Of a stretch of 64,000 nt of DNA, positions 31,168-38,661 are shown in pieces. The notes under the pieces are model-generated. The model was not told the DNA's origin and searched no databases. It saw nothing but the letters and a program-made list of their open reading frames with translations. Numbering within the stretch: the first letter of the stretch is position 1; every line of letters begins with the position of its first letter. The position numbers were made by a program, and so were the translations under genes. The DNA comes from Chitinophagaceae bacterium (GTDB taxonomy: Bacteria > Bacteroidota > Bacteroidia > Chitinophagales > Chitinophagaceae): the NCBI GenBank assembly GCA_947454235.1, contig CANGIY010000005.1, forward strand, positions 1 to 64,000. Direction: 5' to 3'.

Positions 31168-32196
31168 ATGTTTAGGTTAACGAGTGATATAACAATTGGC
31201 GGGTTTCAGTTTACGACTGTGGCTCGGGTTCGGGTGAAACGTTCTATTAGTTCGCCTGCTGACATGTGTTATATTACATTGCCCGCCTATGGTAGGATTA
31301 CTACCGGGAAACGGGCTGATGCTGCAAAAATGCAAGCAATACGCTCGCTTTTTAAAGAGGGTGATAAGGTTGTGGTGAAGCTTGGCTATAATGGTAAGCT
31401 AGAAACTGAATTTGAGGGATTTGTGCTTAGGAAGGGGTTTGGCAATCCGTTTGAAATAGAATGTGAAGGTTGGAGTTATAGGCTTCGCCTCAGTGTTTCG
31501 TTGAAGGGTTATTACTCTAAAATAACCGCCGGGGAATTGCTCCAGTTGGTTGCAAAGCAAGTACCAGGATTAAAAGTTACGGTAAATGATGACTTACCGC
31601 TTCTGGGCATTCGGTTGATGAATGCGAATGGTATTGATGTCATCAAAGAAATTAAGAGAATAAGTGCGGGAACGCTCAATATATTTTTCATTGCTCCTAA
31701 CCATTTGTGGTGTGGATTTGTGTACTTGGATGCCTCCAGAGACAATGCTCGGGATAAAGCGGTATGGTCGCAATTTGCGGAAACTAAGTACCGGATTGGT
31801 TACAACTGTATAAGGAATAGTGGGCTGACGGTAAGGATGCCTGCTGAAAAAGTGCAGGTAATTATGAATGGTATGTTGGTGACCGGAGATAAGGTTAGGA
31901 CTCAAAGTGAGGAGAAATACGCACAAACGAAGGTGCAACACACCGTCAATCAGGTTGGCGATATTGCTATTATCAAAAAGATGGCTCAAGAGCTTCAGCT
32001 TAAGAAAAACTACACTGGTGTTGAAGGTAGGCTTACTGCTTTCTTGCAGCCTTTTTGCAATGTTGGTTATGGCGTAACGGTTACCGATGCGCGAAATAGT
32101 GACATTAGTGGGCGGTACGTTGTAGAGGGCTGCGAGGTGGATTTCGGTACTAGTGGAGCGCGAAGGATTTTGGAACTTGGAAGTAAGATATTATGA
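31168..32196 (+). CDS. Baseplate hub protein (gp27 / Mu gpP-like)
   Basis: 342 residues. The opening ITIGGFQFTTVARVRVKRS, then GDKVVVKLGYNGKLETEFEG, and the late YAQTKVQHTVNQVGDIAIIKKMAQ are hub-like beta domains. It ends with strands about YVVEGCEVDFGTSGARR. Hub trimers join tube and spike. The next gene, a spike, overlaps by 4 bp, as in other myophages. Confidence 0.78.
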   Translation: MFRLTSDITIGGFQFTTVARVRVKRSISSPADMCYITLPAYGRITTGKRADAAKMQAIRSLFKEGDKVVVKLGYNGKLETEFEGFVLRKGFGNPFEIECEGWSYRLRLSVSLKGYYSKITAGELLQLVAKQVPGLKVTVNDDLPLLGIRLMNANGIDVIKEIKRISAGTLNIFFIAPNHLWCGFVYLDASRDNARDKAVWSQFAETKYRIGYNCIRNSGLTVRMPAEKVQVIMNGMLVTGDKVRTQSEEKYAQTKVQHTVNQVGDIAIIKKMAQELQLKKNYTGVEGRLTAFLQPFCNVGYGVTVTDARNSDISGRYVVEGCEVDFGTSGARRILELGSKIL

Positions 32197-32774
32197 CGCA
32201 ACTGGAGCAAATGGTTGAGAATATTCGGGAGATTGTCGGCGGTCGCAGGGGCGTTAAAACGTTTCCTGTGATGCTTGGCAAGGTTGTAGCGGGTAGCTAC
32301 AATAGTGCCGATATGACTGTTTCTGTTTTGCTTAGTTGTGACGACGATGTTGCGACTGAGGATATAGTTAATAATGTAGTTGTGTCGAACGATTTGGGGT
32401 TGACTATGATTCCGGCTGACAACAGTTTTGTTTTGGTTGCTGAGGTTGACGGCAGCGGCAAGTTTGGCGTAATTAAATGCAGCGAGCTTGCGAGCCTGAC
32501 TGTAAAGGTTGGCGATAAATCGTTGCTGATAAATGGCGATGGGGTTGTGATGAATGGCGGCTCACTTGGTGGGCTGGTGAAAATTGAAGCGTTGGTGTCG
32601 CGGCTGAACGGACTTGAGAGTTTGCTCAATGATTTGATTTCGAAGTTTAATGCTCATGTTCATTCTGGCGTGCAAACTGGCGGTGGTGTTAGTGGTATTA
32701 CCACTAGCCTCGAGGGCGGTTCTGCATCTGTTACTAACCGGAGTGATTTGGAGAATACAAATGTGACACAATAA
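32193..32774 (+). CDS. Baseplate spike protein (Mu gp45 / gpV-like)
   Basis: 193 residues. An OB-like N-terminal barrel (about 24-95, PVMLGKVVAGSYNSADMTV) is followed by a repeated beta region LTVKVGDKSLLINGDGVVMN, a coiled-coil LNGLESLLNDLISKFNAHVH and a Gly/Thr-rich end. NAHVHSG is seen in several spike tips. It should form the membrane-piercing needle. It overlaps both neighbours. Confidence 0.8.
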   Translation: MTQLEQMVENIREIVGGRRGVKTFPVMLGKVVAGSYNSADMTVSVLLSCDDDVATEDIVNNVVVSNDLGLTMIPADNSFVLVAEVDGSGKFGVIKCSELASLTVKVGDKSLLINGDGVVMNGGSLGGLVKIEALVSRLNGLESLLNDLISKFNAHVHSGVQTGGGVSGITTSLEGGSASVTNRSDLENTNVTQ

Positions 32775-33073
32775 TGAAGCAAGTTTTTGATATAGCGACT
32801 GGGAATGATGCTGATGTTGTGATTTCGGCGGCAAGTGGGGACTTTTCTTTTGAAGAGAGTACCAATAAGCATGTGCATAGCATTGTTGCAGATGCGCCGG
32901 GTGACTATATCGGGAACCCGGCTATCGGGGTGAATGTGTTGAGTTGGGTTGATAGTGAAAGTCCGGCAAAGTTGCTTCAGGAAATATCGCGCCAGTTGCG
33001 TGATGATAGATTTGTCAGTCAAAAAGTATCGTTCGCGGCGGACGGCTCAATAAATGTAGATGGCAGTTATTAA
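32774..33073 (+). CDS. Baseplate wedge gp25 / gpW-like
   Basis: 99 residues. KQVFDIATGNDADVVISAASGDF, then VHSIVADAPGDYIGNPAIGV and LLQEISRQLRDD, is the usual gp25-like pattern with a helix near 64-76. Its start overlaps the spike stop by one base. It links hub and wedge. Confidence 0.75.
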   Translation: MKQVFDIATGNDADVVISAASGDFSFEESTNKHVHSIVADAPGDYIGNPAIGVNVLSWVDSESPAKLLQEISRQLRDDRFVSQKVSFAADGSINVDGSY

Positions 33074-33365
33074 ACCAAATCAATCGTTAAAGGATGTAGT
33101 ATTAGCTACATGCGGCAGTGTAGATGCGTTGATGCGTTTTTGCGCTGACAATGATTTTGCCCCAAGTGATATATTGGCGGCAGGGACTGACTGCATATTG
33201 AGTTCTGAAGCTGTAGCCTTGGGCGATGGTGGTGTGGTAGCTGCCTTGTATGCAGCGGGTGTTGTGCCGGGTACGTTGGGCATCGATATTCCAAAACAAT
33301 ACTTACTCAATAATGACGGGCGCGTGCTGAGCAATGACGATGGTCGGGGTTTGGAGTTTGATTAG
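33060..33365 (+). CDS. LysM-like tail protein X candidate
   Basis: 101 residues. QSLKDVVLATCGSVDALMRFCADN (about 8-31), then LAAGTDCILSS, resembles a LysM-type domain as in tail protein X, though NGD is replaced by CGS. The C-terminus (QYLLNNDGRVLSNDDGRG) is a short strand repeat. It overlaps gp25 by 14 bp. Tail or baseplate peptidoglycan contact is likely. Confidence 0.6.
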   Translation: MAVIKPNQSLKDVVLATCGSVDALMRFCADNDFAPSDILAAGTDCILSSEAVALGDGGVVAALYAAGVVPGTLGIDIPKQYLLNNDGRVLSNDDGRGLEFD

Positions 33366-33430
33366 AATCCCGAGACTACGCTCGGGACAGGCAGAATTTT
33401 TAGGGCAACCACTAGGGATTGCCCTTACAA
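33366..33430. repeat. Paired REP-type hairpins
   Basis: TCCCGAGACTACGCTCGGGA (33367-33386) is followed by AGGGCAACCACTAGGGATTG then CCCT (about 33402-33426). The two REP forms stand side by side between the LysM-like and fibre genes. Confidence 0.7.
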
Positions 33431-33442
33431 ATAAAAGTTGTT

Positions 33443-34825
33443 ATGAAAAAGGTTGTTTTTGTTTTTATTTTAATGATGTTGTTGAGCGGGATTGTTTCTC
33501 ATGCTCAGAAAACGAAGGATTTGGCGGTTGTGGCTCATGACTCTACAGCGCGCTTTTTGGTGGATATTGATTCTTCGGGTACCAGGAGAACTAAAACGGT
33601 GAAGCTGCCGACGGGTGGTTACTTGTATGTGCGCTCGGGGGGGACTTTAACGGATACGACTGTAGCGAGCTTTGATACTACGTCGATGAACTCGCGCATT
33701 AATTCGAAGCTGAATGTTACGGACACTACGCCCCTGCATAATCAGATTGTGCAGAAGCTGAGTAAAGGAGACTCAAACTCTTTTTATGTGACCAAGTTTG
33801 TAGTTGATTCGGGTAAGGCTGCGATTAGAGACGTTCAGGTGCTAAAAATTAGTTATAACGACTCGGGCGTTATTTATTACACGCTGTACGACGTGGATAC
33901 CGCCAAGAATAATTTACGGCAATATGCCAATTTGCGATTCAAGTACTCGGATTCGACGGGAGGATCAATTAATACGAAATCAGGAGCTAATACGTGGACG
34001 GGGTTGCAAACTTTTGCGGCTGTTTTGAGTAGCTCAAGTAGTGGCTCTCCGGCGTATGGTGTTACTGCTACAACCTCAGCGGCTAATATGACAAGCTCGG
34101 GCTTCGCCAGCTTGTTTCATGCGGTTTTCACCGGAGCCAGACCTAGCGGGGCGACAGGTCAGAACTATTTTTTTGATGGGGTTTACAACGGCTCAAGGGT
34201 ATTTAGTGTTGACACTAATGGCAGGGTTATTTGCTGGAGCGTGAACATGCTTTACGGCGGATTGGGTATAACGAATGGGAATAGTGTAACCACGGGTACG
34301 CTACTTGCCACATTCAATAACGTACTTGGGCTTGTTGTTAGTAATACGAATTCGAGCGTTTCGAACAGGGCAATGTCGGTTGAAAAAAACAACACGGATA
34401 ATGTTTTTTGCATTATGCGTATTGTTAAAAACTCAACCGTTGTTGACAGTATTCCAAATGATGGTAGTATTTGGAGTGCGGCAAATGGGACGTTTGCCGG
34501 GCGCGTGATTGCGGGTAGCAATACTGATGACGGAAATGCAATGCAATGCACGGGCAATTTCAAACTAGAAACAGCGGGTAATAAGATTTTGATTGCGACT
34601 GGCTCCAACGGGATTCAAGGCTCCGGAACGCTGGCGTCGGGGACCGTGACGATTAGTAATACTTCAGTAACTGCCAATTCCCATATTACTTTGATTTATA
34701 CGGGCGGCACTCCGGGCAATGTTCCGGCATTGGGCGTTTCGTCTCGGGTTGCGGGGACCTCGTTTACGGTGGTGAGTAGTAATGCGAGTGATAGCGGGAC
34801 TTTTACTTATTTGATTGTGAATTAG
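33443..34825 (+). CDS. Tail fibre-like protein with a Sec signal peptide
   Basis: 460 residues from ATG 33443 (MKKVVFVFILMML). Residues 1-22 are a classical signal peptide ending SHAQ. The rest is Ser/Thr/Gly/Asn-rich beta structure with TKSGANTWTGLQTF (a fibre-type start of a repeat) and a C-terminal strand region ISNTSVTANSHITLIYTGG, as in the end of many fibres. It should bind receptors. A signal peptide on a fibre is odd and suggests membrane passage before assembly or a different role. Confidence 0.6.
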   Translation: MKKVVFVFILMMLLSGIVSHAQKTKDLAVVAHDSTARFLVDIDSSGTRRTKTVKLPTGGYLYVRSGGTLTDTTVASFDTTSMNSRINSKLNVTDTTPLHNQIVQKLSKGDSNSFYVTKFVVDSGKAAIRDVQVLKISYNDSGVIYYTLYDVDTAKNNLRQYANLRFKYSDSTGGSINTKSGANTWTGLQTFAAVLSSSSSGSPAYGVTATTSAANMTSSGFASLFHAVFTGARPSGATGQNYFFDGVYNGSRVFSVDTNGRVICWSVNMLYGGLGITNGNSVTTGTLLATFNNVLGLVVSNTNSSVSNRAMSVEKNNTDNVFCIMRIVKNSTVVDSIPNDGSIWSAANGTFAGRVIAGSNTDDGNAMQCTGNFKLETAGNKILIATGSNGIQGSGTLASGTVTISNTSVTANSHITLIYTGGTPGNVPALGVSSRVAGTSFTVVSSNASDSGTFTYLIVN

Positions 34826-34851
34826 GGCACCCACAAGGGATGCCCCTACCA
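34826..34851 (+). repeat. REP copy after the fibre gene
   Basis: GGGCACCCACAAGGGATGCCCC is a compact version of the REP hairpin and starts directly at the fibre stop codon. Confidence 0.65.
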
Positions 34852-34877
34852 ATAATTTTTCAAAAACATAATTTGAT

Positions 34878-35210
34878 ATGAAAAAATTGATTTTGGCGAC
34901 TGCAATGTTGATGGTTTGCAGTCTTTCATTTGGGCAGAAGGTGAACCTTCACGTCGATAGTTCTGCAAATTTAGTGTTTGCAAACTTGGTGCCTGTTGTG
35001 GTGCCGGGCGACACTTTAGTAAAGTTGAGCGTCGTTACGTTCGAGGACAATCAACTTAACCACTGCATGATTGTTTATAGCGTGATTGGTAAACAATCAA
35101 CTTACAAGGGTAATTTCTCTCTCGACGGTGAGGAGTATGAGTTGTGGAATGACAAGAGCTACTTGTATAACTACGTGGCGAATAAGAAAGGGTTGACGAT
35201 TGGGCAATAA
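34878..35210 (+). CDS. Small secreted hypothetical protein
   Basis: 110 residues with a signal peptide (about 1-20, LATAMLMVCSLSFGQ). The mature part is beta-rich, with CMIVYSVIGKQSTYKG and EYELWNDKSYLYNYV. It lies between a signal-peptide fibre and the baseplate J gene. Third late gene with a Sec signal. Function unknown. Confidence 0.55.
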   Translation: MKKLILATAMLMVCSLSFGQKVNLHVDSSANLVFANLVPVVVPGDTLVKLSVVTFEDNQLNHCMIVYSVIGKQSTYKGNFSLDGEEYELWNDKSYLYNYVANKKGLTIGQ

Positions 35211-35244
35211 AGGCATTCGCAGCGCGAGTGCATAAAAATAGGTT

Positions 35245-36066
35245 ATGGCAAGAACGGTTAATGAAATACAGGCGGCGATAGTTGCTGAGAAAAATGCAAG
35301 GGCTGAATTGGCGGGGCTGACTAGTGTTAGCTCAACGGCTATTTGGGTTTTGTGGACGTGGGTTATAGCGACAGTATTTTGGATAACGGAAAGCTATTTT
35401 GACCAACACAGGGCTGATGTGTTGGCGGCATTGAACTCGCTTAAGGTGATGAATTTGCAATGGTATGTAACAAAAGCGAAGGCTTTTCAGTATGGCTATT
35501 CGTTGCCTTCAGGTGGTGTTGACTATGCGGCTGTTGATGCGGCTGCGATGATTGTTACTGAAGCTGCGGCGACTGAGTTGCCAAATCAGATAAGGTTGAA
35601 GGTTGCGAAAGGTGCAGCGGGCGCGTTGGTGCCGCTAGCGAGCGGCGAATTGATTGCTTTTACGGCATACATTAATCGGGTGAAGGCTGCGGGTGTACGT
35701 GTTAATTGTACATCGGGCGTTGGGGATGATTTGCAAGCGGGGCTGACTATTTATTACGATGCGCTTGCCATCGCTGCTGATGGTTCGCGCATTGATGGTA
35801 CTTCGGCTACTCCGGTATTGGATGCGGTGAATGCGTTTCTGGCGGCAATCCCTTTCAATGGTGTGATTGTTGTTAATAAACTTGTTGCCGCCTTGAGTGC
35901 TGTTGAGGGTGTGCAGCTAGTGAAAATTAATAGTCTTCAGGCGAAGTACGGCGGTTTGCCATATACTGATGTCGTTGACCAATACTTGCCAGATGCAGGG
36001 TACTGCAATTTTGATGTGGCGTTCTTTAATGCGAATATTAGTTATGTTGATTACGCGACGCTATAG
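35245..36066 (+). CDS. Baseplate J-like protein
   Basis: 273 residues. ARTVNEIQAAIVAEKNARAEL, then TAIWVLWTWVIATVFWITES, is the form typical of Bacteroidota Mu-like baseplate J proteins. The C-terminal half has IPFNGVIVVNKLVAALSAVEG and VKINSLQAKYGGLPY strands. In Mu this is gp47. It forms the outer baseplate wedge together with the next gene. Confidence 0.75.
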   Translation: MARTVNEIQAAIVAEKNARAELAGLTSVSSTAIWVLWTWVIATVFWITESYFDQHRADVLAALNSLKVMNLQWYVTKAKAFQYGYSLPSGGVDYAAVDAAAMIVTEAAATELPNQIRLKVAKGAAGALVPLASGELIAFTAYINRVKAAGVRVNCTSGVGDDLQAGLTIYYDALAIAADGSRIDGTSATPVLDAVNAFLAAIPFNGVIVVNKLVAALSAVEGVQLVKINSLQAKYGGLPYTDVVDQYLPDAGYCNFDVAFFNANISYVDYATL

Positions 36067-36067
36067 T

Positions 36068-36093
36068 GAGAGCGGGAAAGGGAAAGGGAGCGG
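36068..36093 (+). repeat. Purine-rich late-gene repeat, copy 6
   Basis: AGAGCGGGAAAGGGAAAGGG then AGCGG, 15 bp before ATG 36109. Nearly identical to copy 3. Confidence 0.6.
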
Positions 36094-36108
36094 TGAAAAA
36101 ATTTTAAA

Positions 36109-36621
36109 ATGGGATTCTATAATATAGATTTTGACAGGTTTGTATGGCAGTTGCTTCCAGTGCGAAGGCGCAAGGCTGCGATGTTTGCATGGCTTCGGTC
36201 TTTGATTGCGCCTTGCAGGGATTTGTACACTAGGTTTCTAGGCAAGCGGGCTGCTGATTTGTATTATGTATCTCATAACGGTCAGGTTGCGAGTTTGGAG
36301 GCTGTGTTGAATGATTGGTTTGATAACGACTTGAGGCGAATAACTATTACTAATCCGGTTTATGCGGACCCATTGTATTTATATCGCAAAGAGGAACGAA
36401 AACCTGTGTCGTTGGGTAAAGCAAGTGAAAGCGCGCAGCCATACGGCAATAAACACTTGTGGCTCAGGAGTGAGTTGTTTACGCTTGACAGCGTGTTGTT
36501 CAATGTCAATGTGCCTAATGCTGTTACATTGATGGCAGGGTATGATGAACGGAAATTGATTGCATTGATTTATAAATACCGGGTTGCGGGCAAAAGGAAT
36601 TACCAAATAAATATTTCATAG
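36109..36621 (+). CDS. Baseplate gpI / Mu gp48-like protein
   Basis: 170 residues. FYNIDFDRFVWQLLPVRRRK, then ADLYYVSHNGQVASLEAVLNDWFD, ends in a helix-strand YDERKLIALIYKYRVAGK. Mu places gp48 after gp47, and this follows J at 42 bp. Its role would be to join baseplate and fibre. Confidence 0.65.
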   Translation: MGFYNIDFDRFVWQLLPVRRRKAAMFAWLRSLIAPCRDLYTRFLGKRAADLYYVSHNGQVASLEAVLNDWFDNDLRRITITNPVYADPLYLYRKEERKPVSLGKASESAQPYGNKHLWLRSELFTLDSVLFNVNVPNAVTLMAGYDERKLIALIYKYRVAGKRNYQINIS

Positions 36622-36622
36622 A

Positions 36623-37477
36623 ATGGATAAAATGATATTTTCCAACACGGGCGGCTACCCTTTGGACTTGGATAATTTGGGTTTTGGGTTGAGCGGCATT
36701 ATTGATGCGCTCAACGGATTTGTGAAAGCGACTGTTCCGGCGGCTACTCCGGTAATTGTATCGGGGTTGAGTTATGCAGTTGTGGGAAGCGACACGGTGT
36801 ATCAGCCGGGTTGGCTTTATCTTCCTGGTCTATTTACGGACTTGATTTATTGCGCGGGCGGAACTGTCGCGAATGTTTTGGGACCGGGACAGGTACATTC
36901 GGTTGTATGTAATGTAACGGAATTGCCAGCTACATACAATGATGGAGTTGATAGAGCTATCACTTCAACAGTGACTTGTACTGTGTCGTATGCGCCGGAC
37001 CAAGCGTATGACGGTGCTGCAACTACATTCAGGTTTGCTGACTTGAAACCGTATTTGCCACAGATGGGTGTCTTGACACGAGAAACAGCATGGACTACTA
37101 TTATGGTGACGACCGGAGCCGGTAGCGGTACGTTGAGCGGGTCGGTAAAATACAGGAAGAATAGCTTTACGAATCAATTGGAGATTATGGTCAATGTTAG
37201 TGTTGGTTCCCCGGGCGACTTTGCCGACATTGCTTCGGGCGGCTCAATGACTACAGTGGCAACGCTGCCTAGTGGATACCATCCGAATAATAGTGCGACT
37301 GTGCCGCTTACTGCGCTTACTGGAACGGCTCCGGTACACTCAAACAACATTTACTCTTATTATGGCTCTGTTGGCTATTTGAATACGACAGGAGCGTTTC
37401 AGATACTATTCATGAGTTTGAACGGCGGCGTTTCGAGTTATAATGTAAGCGGGCGGTTCTTTGTGGGCATGGATTAG
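36623..37477 (+). CDS. Tail fibre / receptor-binding protein candidate
   Basis: 284 residues directly after gpI-like (1-bp gap). It is Gly/Ser/Thr-rich and beta-structured. The C-terminal half (SVKYRKNSFTNQLEIMVNVS then SNNIYSYYGSVGYLNT) resembles a trimeric tip. It begins DKMIFSNTGGYPLDLDNLGF, typical of proteins that attach to the baseplate. No signal peptide. Receptor binding is inferred from its position. Confidence 0.6.
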   Translation: MDKMIFSNTGGYPLDLDNLGFGLSGIIDALNGFVKATVPAATPVIVSGLSYAVVGSDTVYQPGWLYLPGLFTDLIYCAGGTVANVLGPGQVHSVVCNVTELPATYNDGVDRAITSTVTCTVSYAPDQAYDGAATTFRFADLKPYLPQMGVLTRETAWTTIMVTTGAGSGTLSGSVKYRKNSFTNQLEIMVNVSVGSPGDFADIASGGSMTTVATLPSGYHPNNSATVPLTALTGTAPVHSNNIYSYYGSVGYLNTTGAFQILFMSLNGGVSSYNVSGRFFVGMD

Positions 37478-37541
37478 AGGGGCAATACTTTAAAATTGGG
37501 GAAACAAGCAAGCACATCCACTAAACCAATTTTTAAGGTAT

Positions 37542-38228
37542 ATGAATACACCAATTAGTTATTATGGCGGCAAGCAGCGACTTGCCGGAAAGATTGTTCC
37601 GAAGATTGCGGAACACAAATTGTATGCTGAGCCGTTCGTAGGCGGCGCAGCGGTTTTCTTTGCAAAGGAGCAATCGGGAGTTGAGGTGATAAATGACCTC
37701 AATAGTGAGTTGATTAACTTCTACAAGGTTTGCCAGAACAACTTTGTTGCGCTCAAAGCGGAAGTGAACATCACTCTTCACTCGAGACGATTGCATAAGG
37801 ATGCATCGGTTGTGTATAACAATCCGCATCTATTTACTGAACTCAAAAGGGCGTGGGCTGTTTGGGTTTTGGCGACGCAAAGCTTTAGTAGTATGCTCGA
37901 TGGAACTTTCGGGTACGATAAAGCGAAAAACACCACTACGAAAAAGATTCACAACAAGGTTGAGGCTTTTGATGAATCGATTGCAATCAGGTTGCAGAAT
38001 GTGCAAATTGAATGTGCTGATGCGCTTTACATCATTAGGAGCCGGGACTACGAAGAGGCTTTCTTTTATTGTGACCCGTCTTACCCCAGTGATATATTAA
38101 GTAAGTACACTAAGTCTTATGGATGGAAGACTGTAAAGTTTGAACAAAAGGTAAGTGTGAATAAAGGTGCCGGAGGCGGCAAGATGAAGACTGAAGTGCT
38201 TACGGCTAACTATCCGATTGAGATATAA
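37542..38228 (+). CDS. DNA adenine methylase with an internal deletion
   Basis: 228 residues. PISYYGGKQRLAGKI (motif X-like, 4-18), YAEPFVGGAAVFF (motif I, 28-40) and FYCDPSY (motif IV, 175-181) define a D12-class N6-adenine methylase. Family members carry about 35 residues between DPPY and the SSYPSDIL-type strand. Here DPSYPSDIL joins them directly at 38073-38090, so a segment has been lost in frame. The last part, KMKTEVLTANYPI, is normal. It is probably inactive. It is the last phage gene. Confidence 0.8.
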   Translation: MNTPISYYGGKQRLAGKIVPKIAEHKLYAEPFVGGAAVFFAKEQSGVEVINDLNSELINFYKVCQNNFVALKAEVNITLHSRRLHKDASVVYNNPHLFTELKRAWAVWVLATQSFSSMLDGTFGYDKAKNTTTKKIHNKVEAFDESIAIRLQNVQIECADALYIIRSRDYEEAFFYCDPSYPSDILSKYTKSYGWKTVKFEQKVSVNKGAGGGKMKTEVLTANYPIEI

Positions 38229-38253
38229 GAAACACAGCCCTGGCGAAGTATTG

Positions 38254-38338
38254 CGTCCAAACAATAGCATGCAACCGAGGCTGATTTCTTTATTGGGAAA
38301 ACAAGCCTAAGTTGGAAATACATACTATTGTTTGGACG
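38254..38338 (+). ncRNA. Long-stem structured element at the prophage right end
   Basis: CGTCCAAACAATAG (38254-38267) and CTATTGTTTGGACG (38325-38338) are exact 14-bp complements. Inside, CAAC (38272-38275) pairs with GTTG (38311-38314) and AGGCT (38278-38282) with AGCCT (38304-38308), leaving a 21-nt loop. A rho-independent terminator follows at 38419. The layout suggests a small RNA or a DNA cruciform site. It is not a tRNA and has no reverse transcriptase next to it. Strand is assumed from the terminator. Confidence 0.55.
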
Positions 38339-38418
38339 TTACAAAAGTAGGGAAACGGAATGACTTTTATGCAAAAAGTTATCCCTTTCGATACATCGAA
38401 CGCGCTATTAAAATTACG

Positions 38419-38459
38419 AAAAAGCACTGGTTTTTCATAAAAAAAACGGTGCTTTTTTT
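38419..38459 (+). terminator. Terminator of the rightward late arm
   Basis: AAAAAGCAC (38419-38427) and GTGCTTTTT (38449-38457) pair, with T-tract TTTTTTTG. It ends late transcription before porX. Confidence 0.8.
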
Positions 38460-38538
38460 GTTACTTGGTAGTTAAAGACAATGTTTTTTAAAGCCGTTTT
38501 AAAAGTGGTTTAAAAATGCAAAGTTGTAAGGCGGCGGG

Positions 38539-38565
38539 GGTACTTTTAGGGCTTAAATTTGCGGT
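38539..38565 (-). repeat. Right-end transposase-site candidate (R2)
   Basis: A diverged copy, GGTACTTTTAGGGCTTAAAT then TTGCGG. It is preceded by AAAGTTGTaA as at the R1 site, so a longer block is repeated. It is 80 bp inside R1. Confidence 0.4.
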
Positions 38566-38618
38566 GTGTTTTGGAAAGCGGTTTGTAAGCTTGGATTTAC
38601 AAAGTTGTTACAAAAACG

Positions 38619-38641
38619 TGTACTTTTGGTTTTGCGGTTTA
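38619..38641 (-). repeat. Right terminal transposase-site candidate (R1)
   Basis: TGTACTTTTGGTTTTGCGGT ends 21 bp from the porX stop. Its reverse complement matches L1 at the left end in 15 or more of 23 positions. It marks the probable right end of the element. Confidence 0.55.
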
Positions 38642-38661
38642 TTTATTGGTTTGTTTGATGT

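Larger units (their letters stand above)
159..38641. mobile_element. Mu-like transposable prophage
   Basis: The interval contains a MuA-like DDE transposase, MuB-like ATPase, Ner-like protein, LexA-type repressor and a full contractile-tail morphogenesis set in Mu-type families. No tyrosine integrase is present. Ends are inferred from a 23-bp motif occurring inward at 159-181 and as its inverted counterpart at 38619-38641; the exact junctions and target duplication are not proven. Unlike Mu, the early genes run leftward, the repressor and cargo genes rightward, and the late genes are split into two divergent arms. All essential Mu-type functions look intact, although two DNA methylases are damaged. 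Host genes resume with porX at 38662. Confidence 0.85.

Noticed and set aside
38229-38460. Retron or group II intron at the right end
   Set aside because: The long inverted repeat invited this idea, but there is no reverse transcriptase and no intron core motifs nearby.
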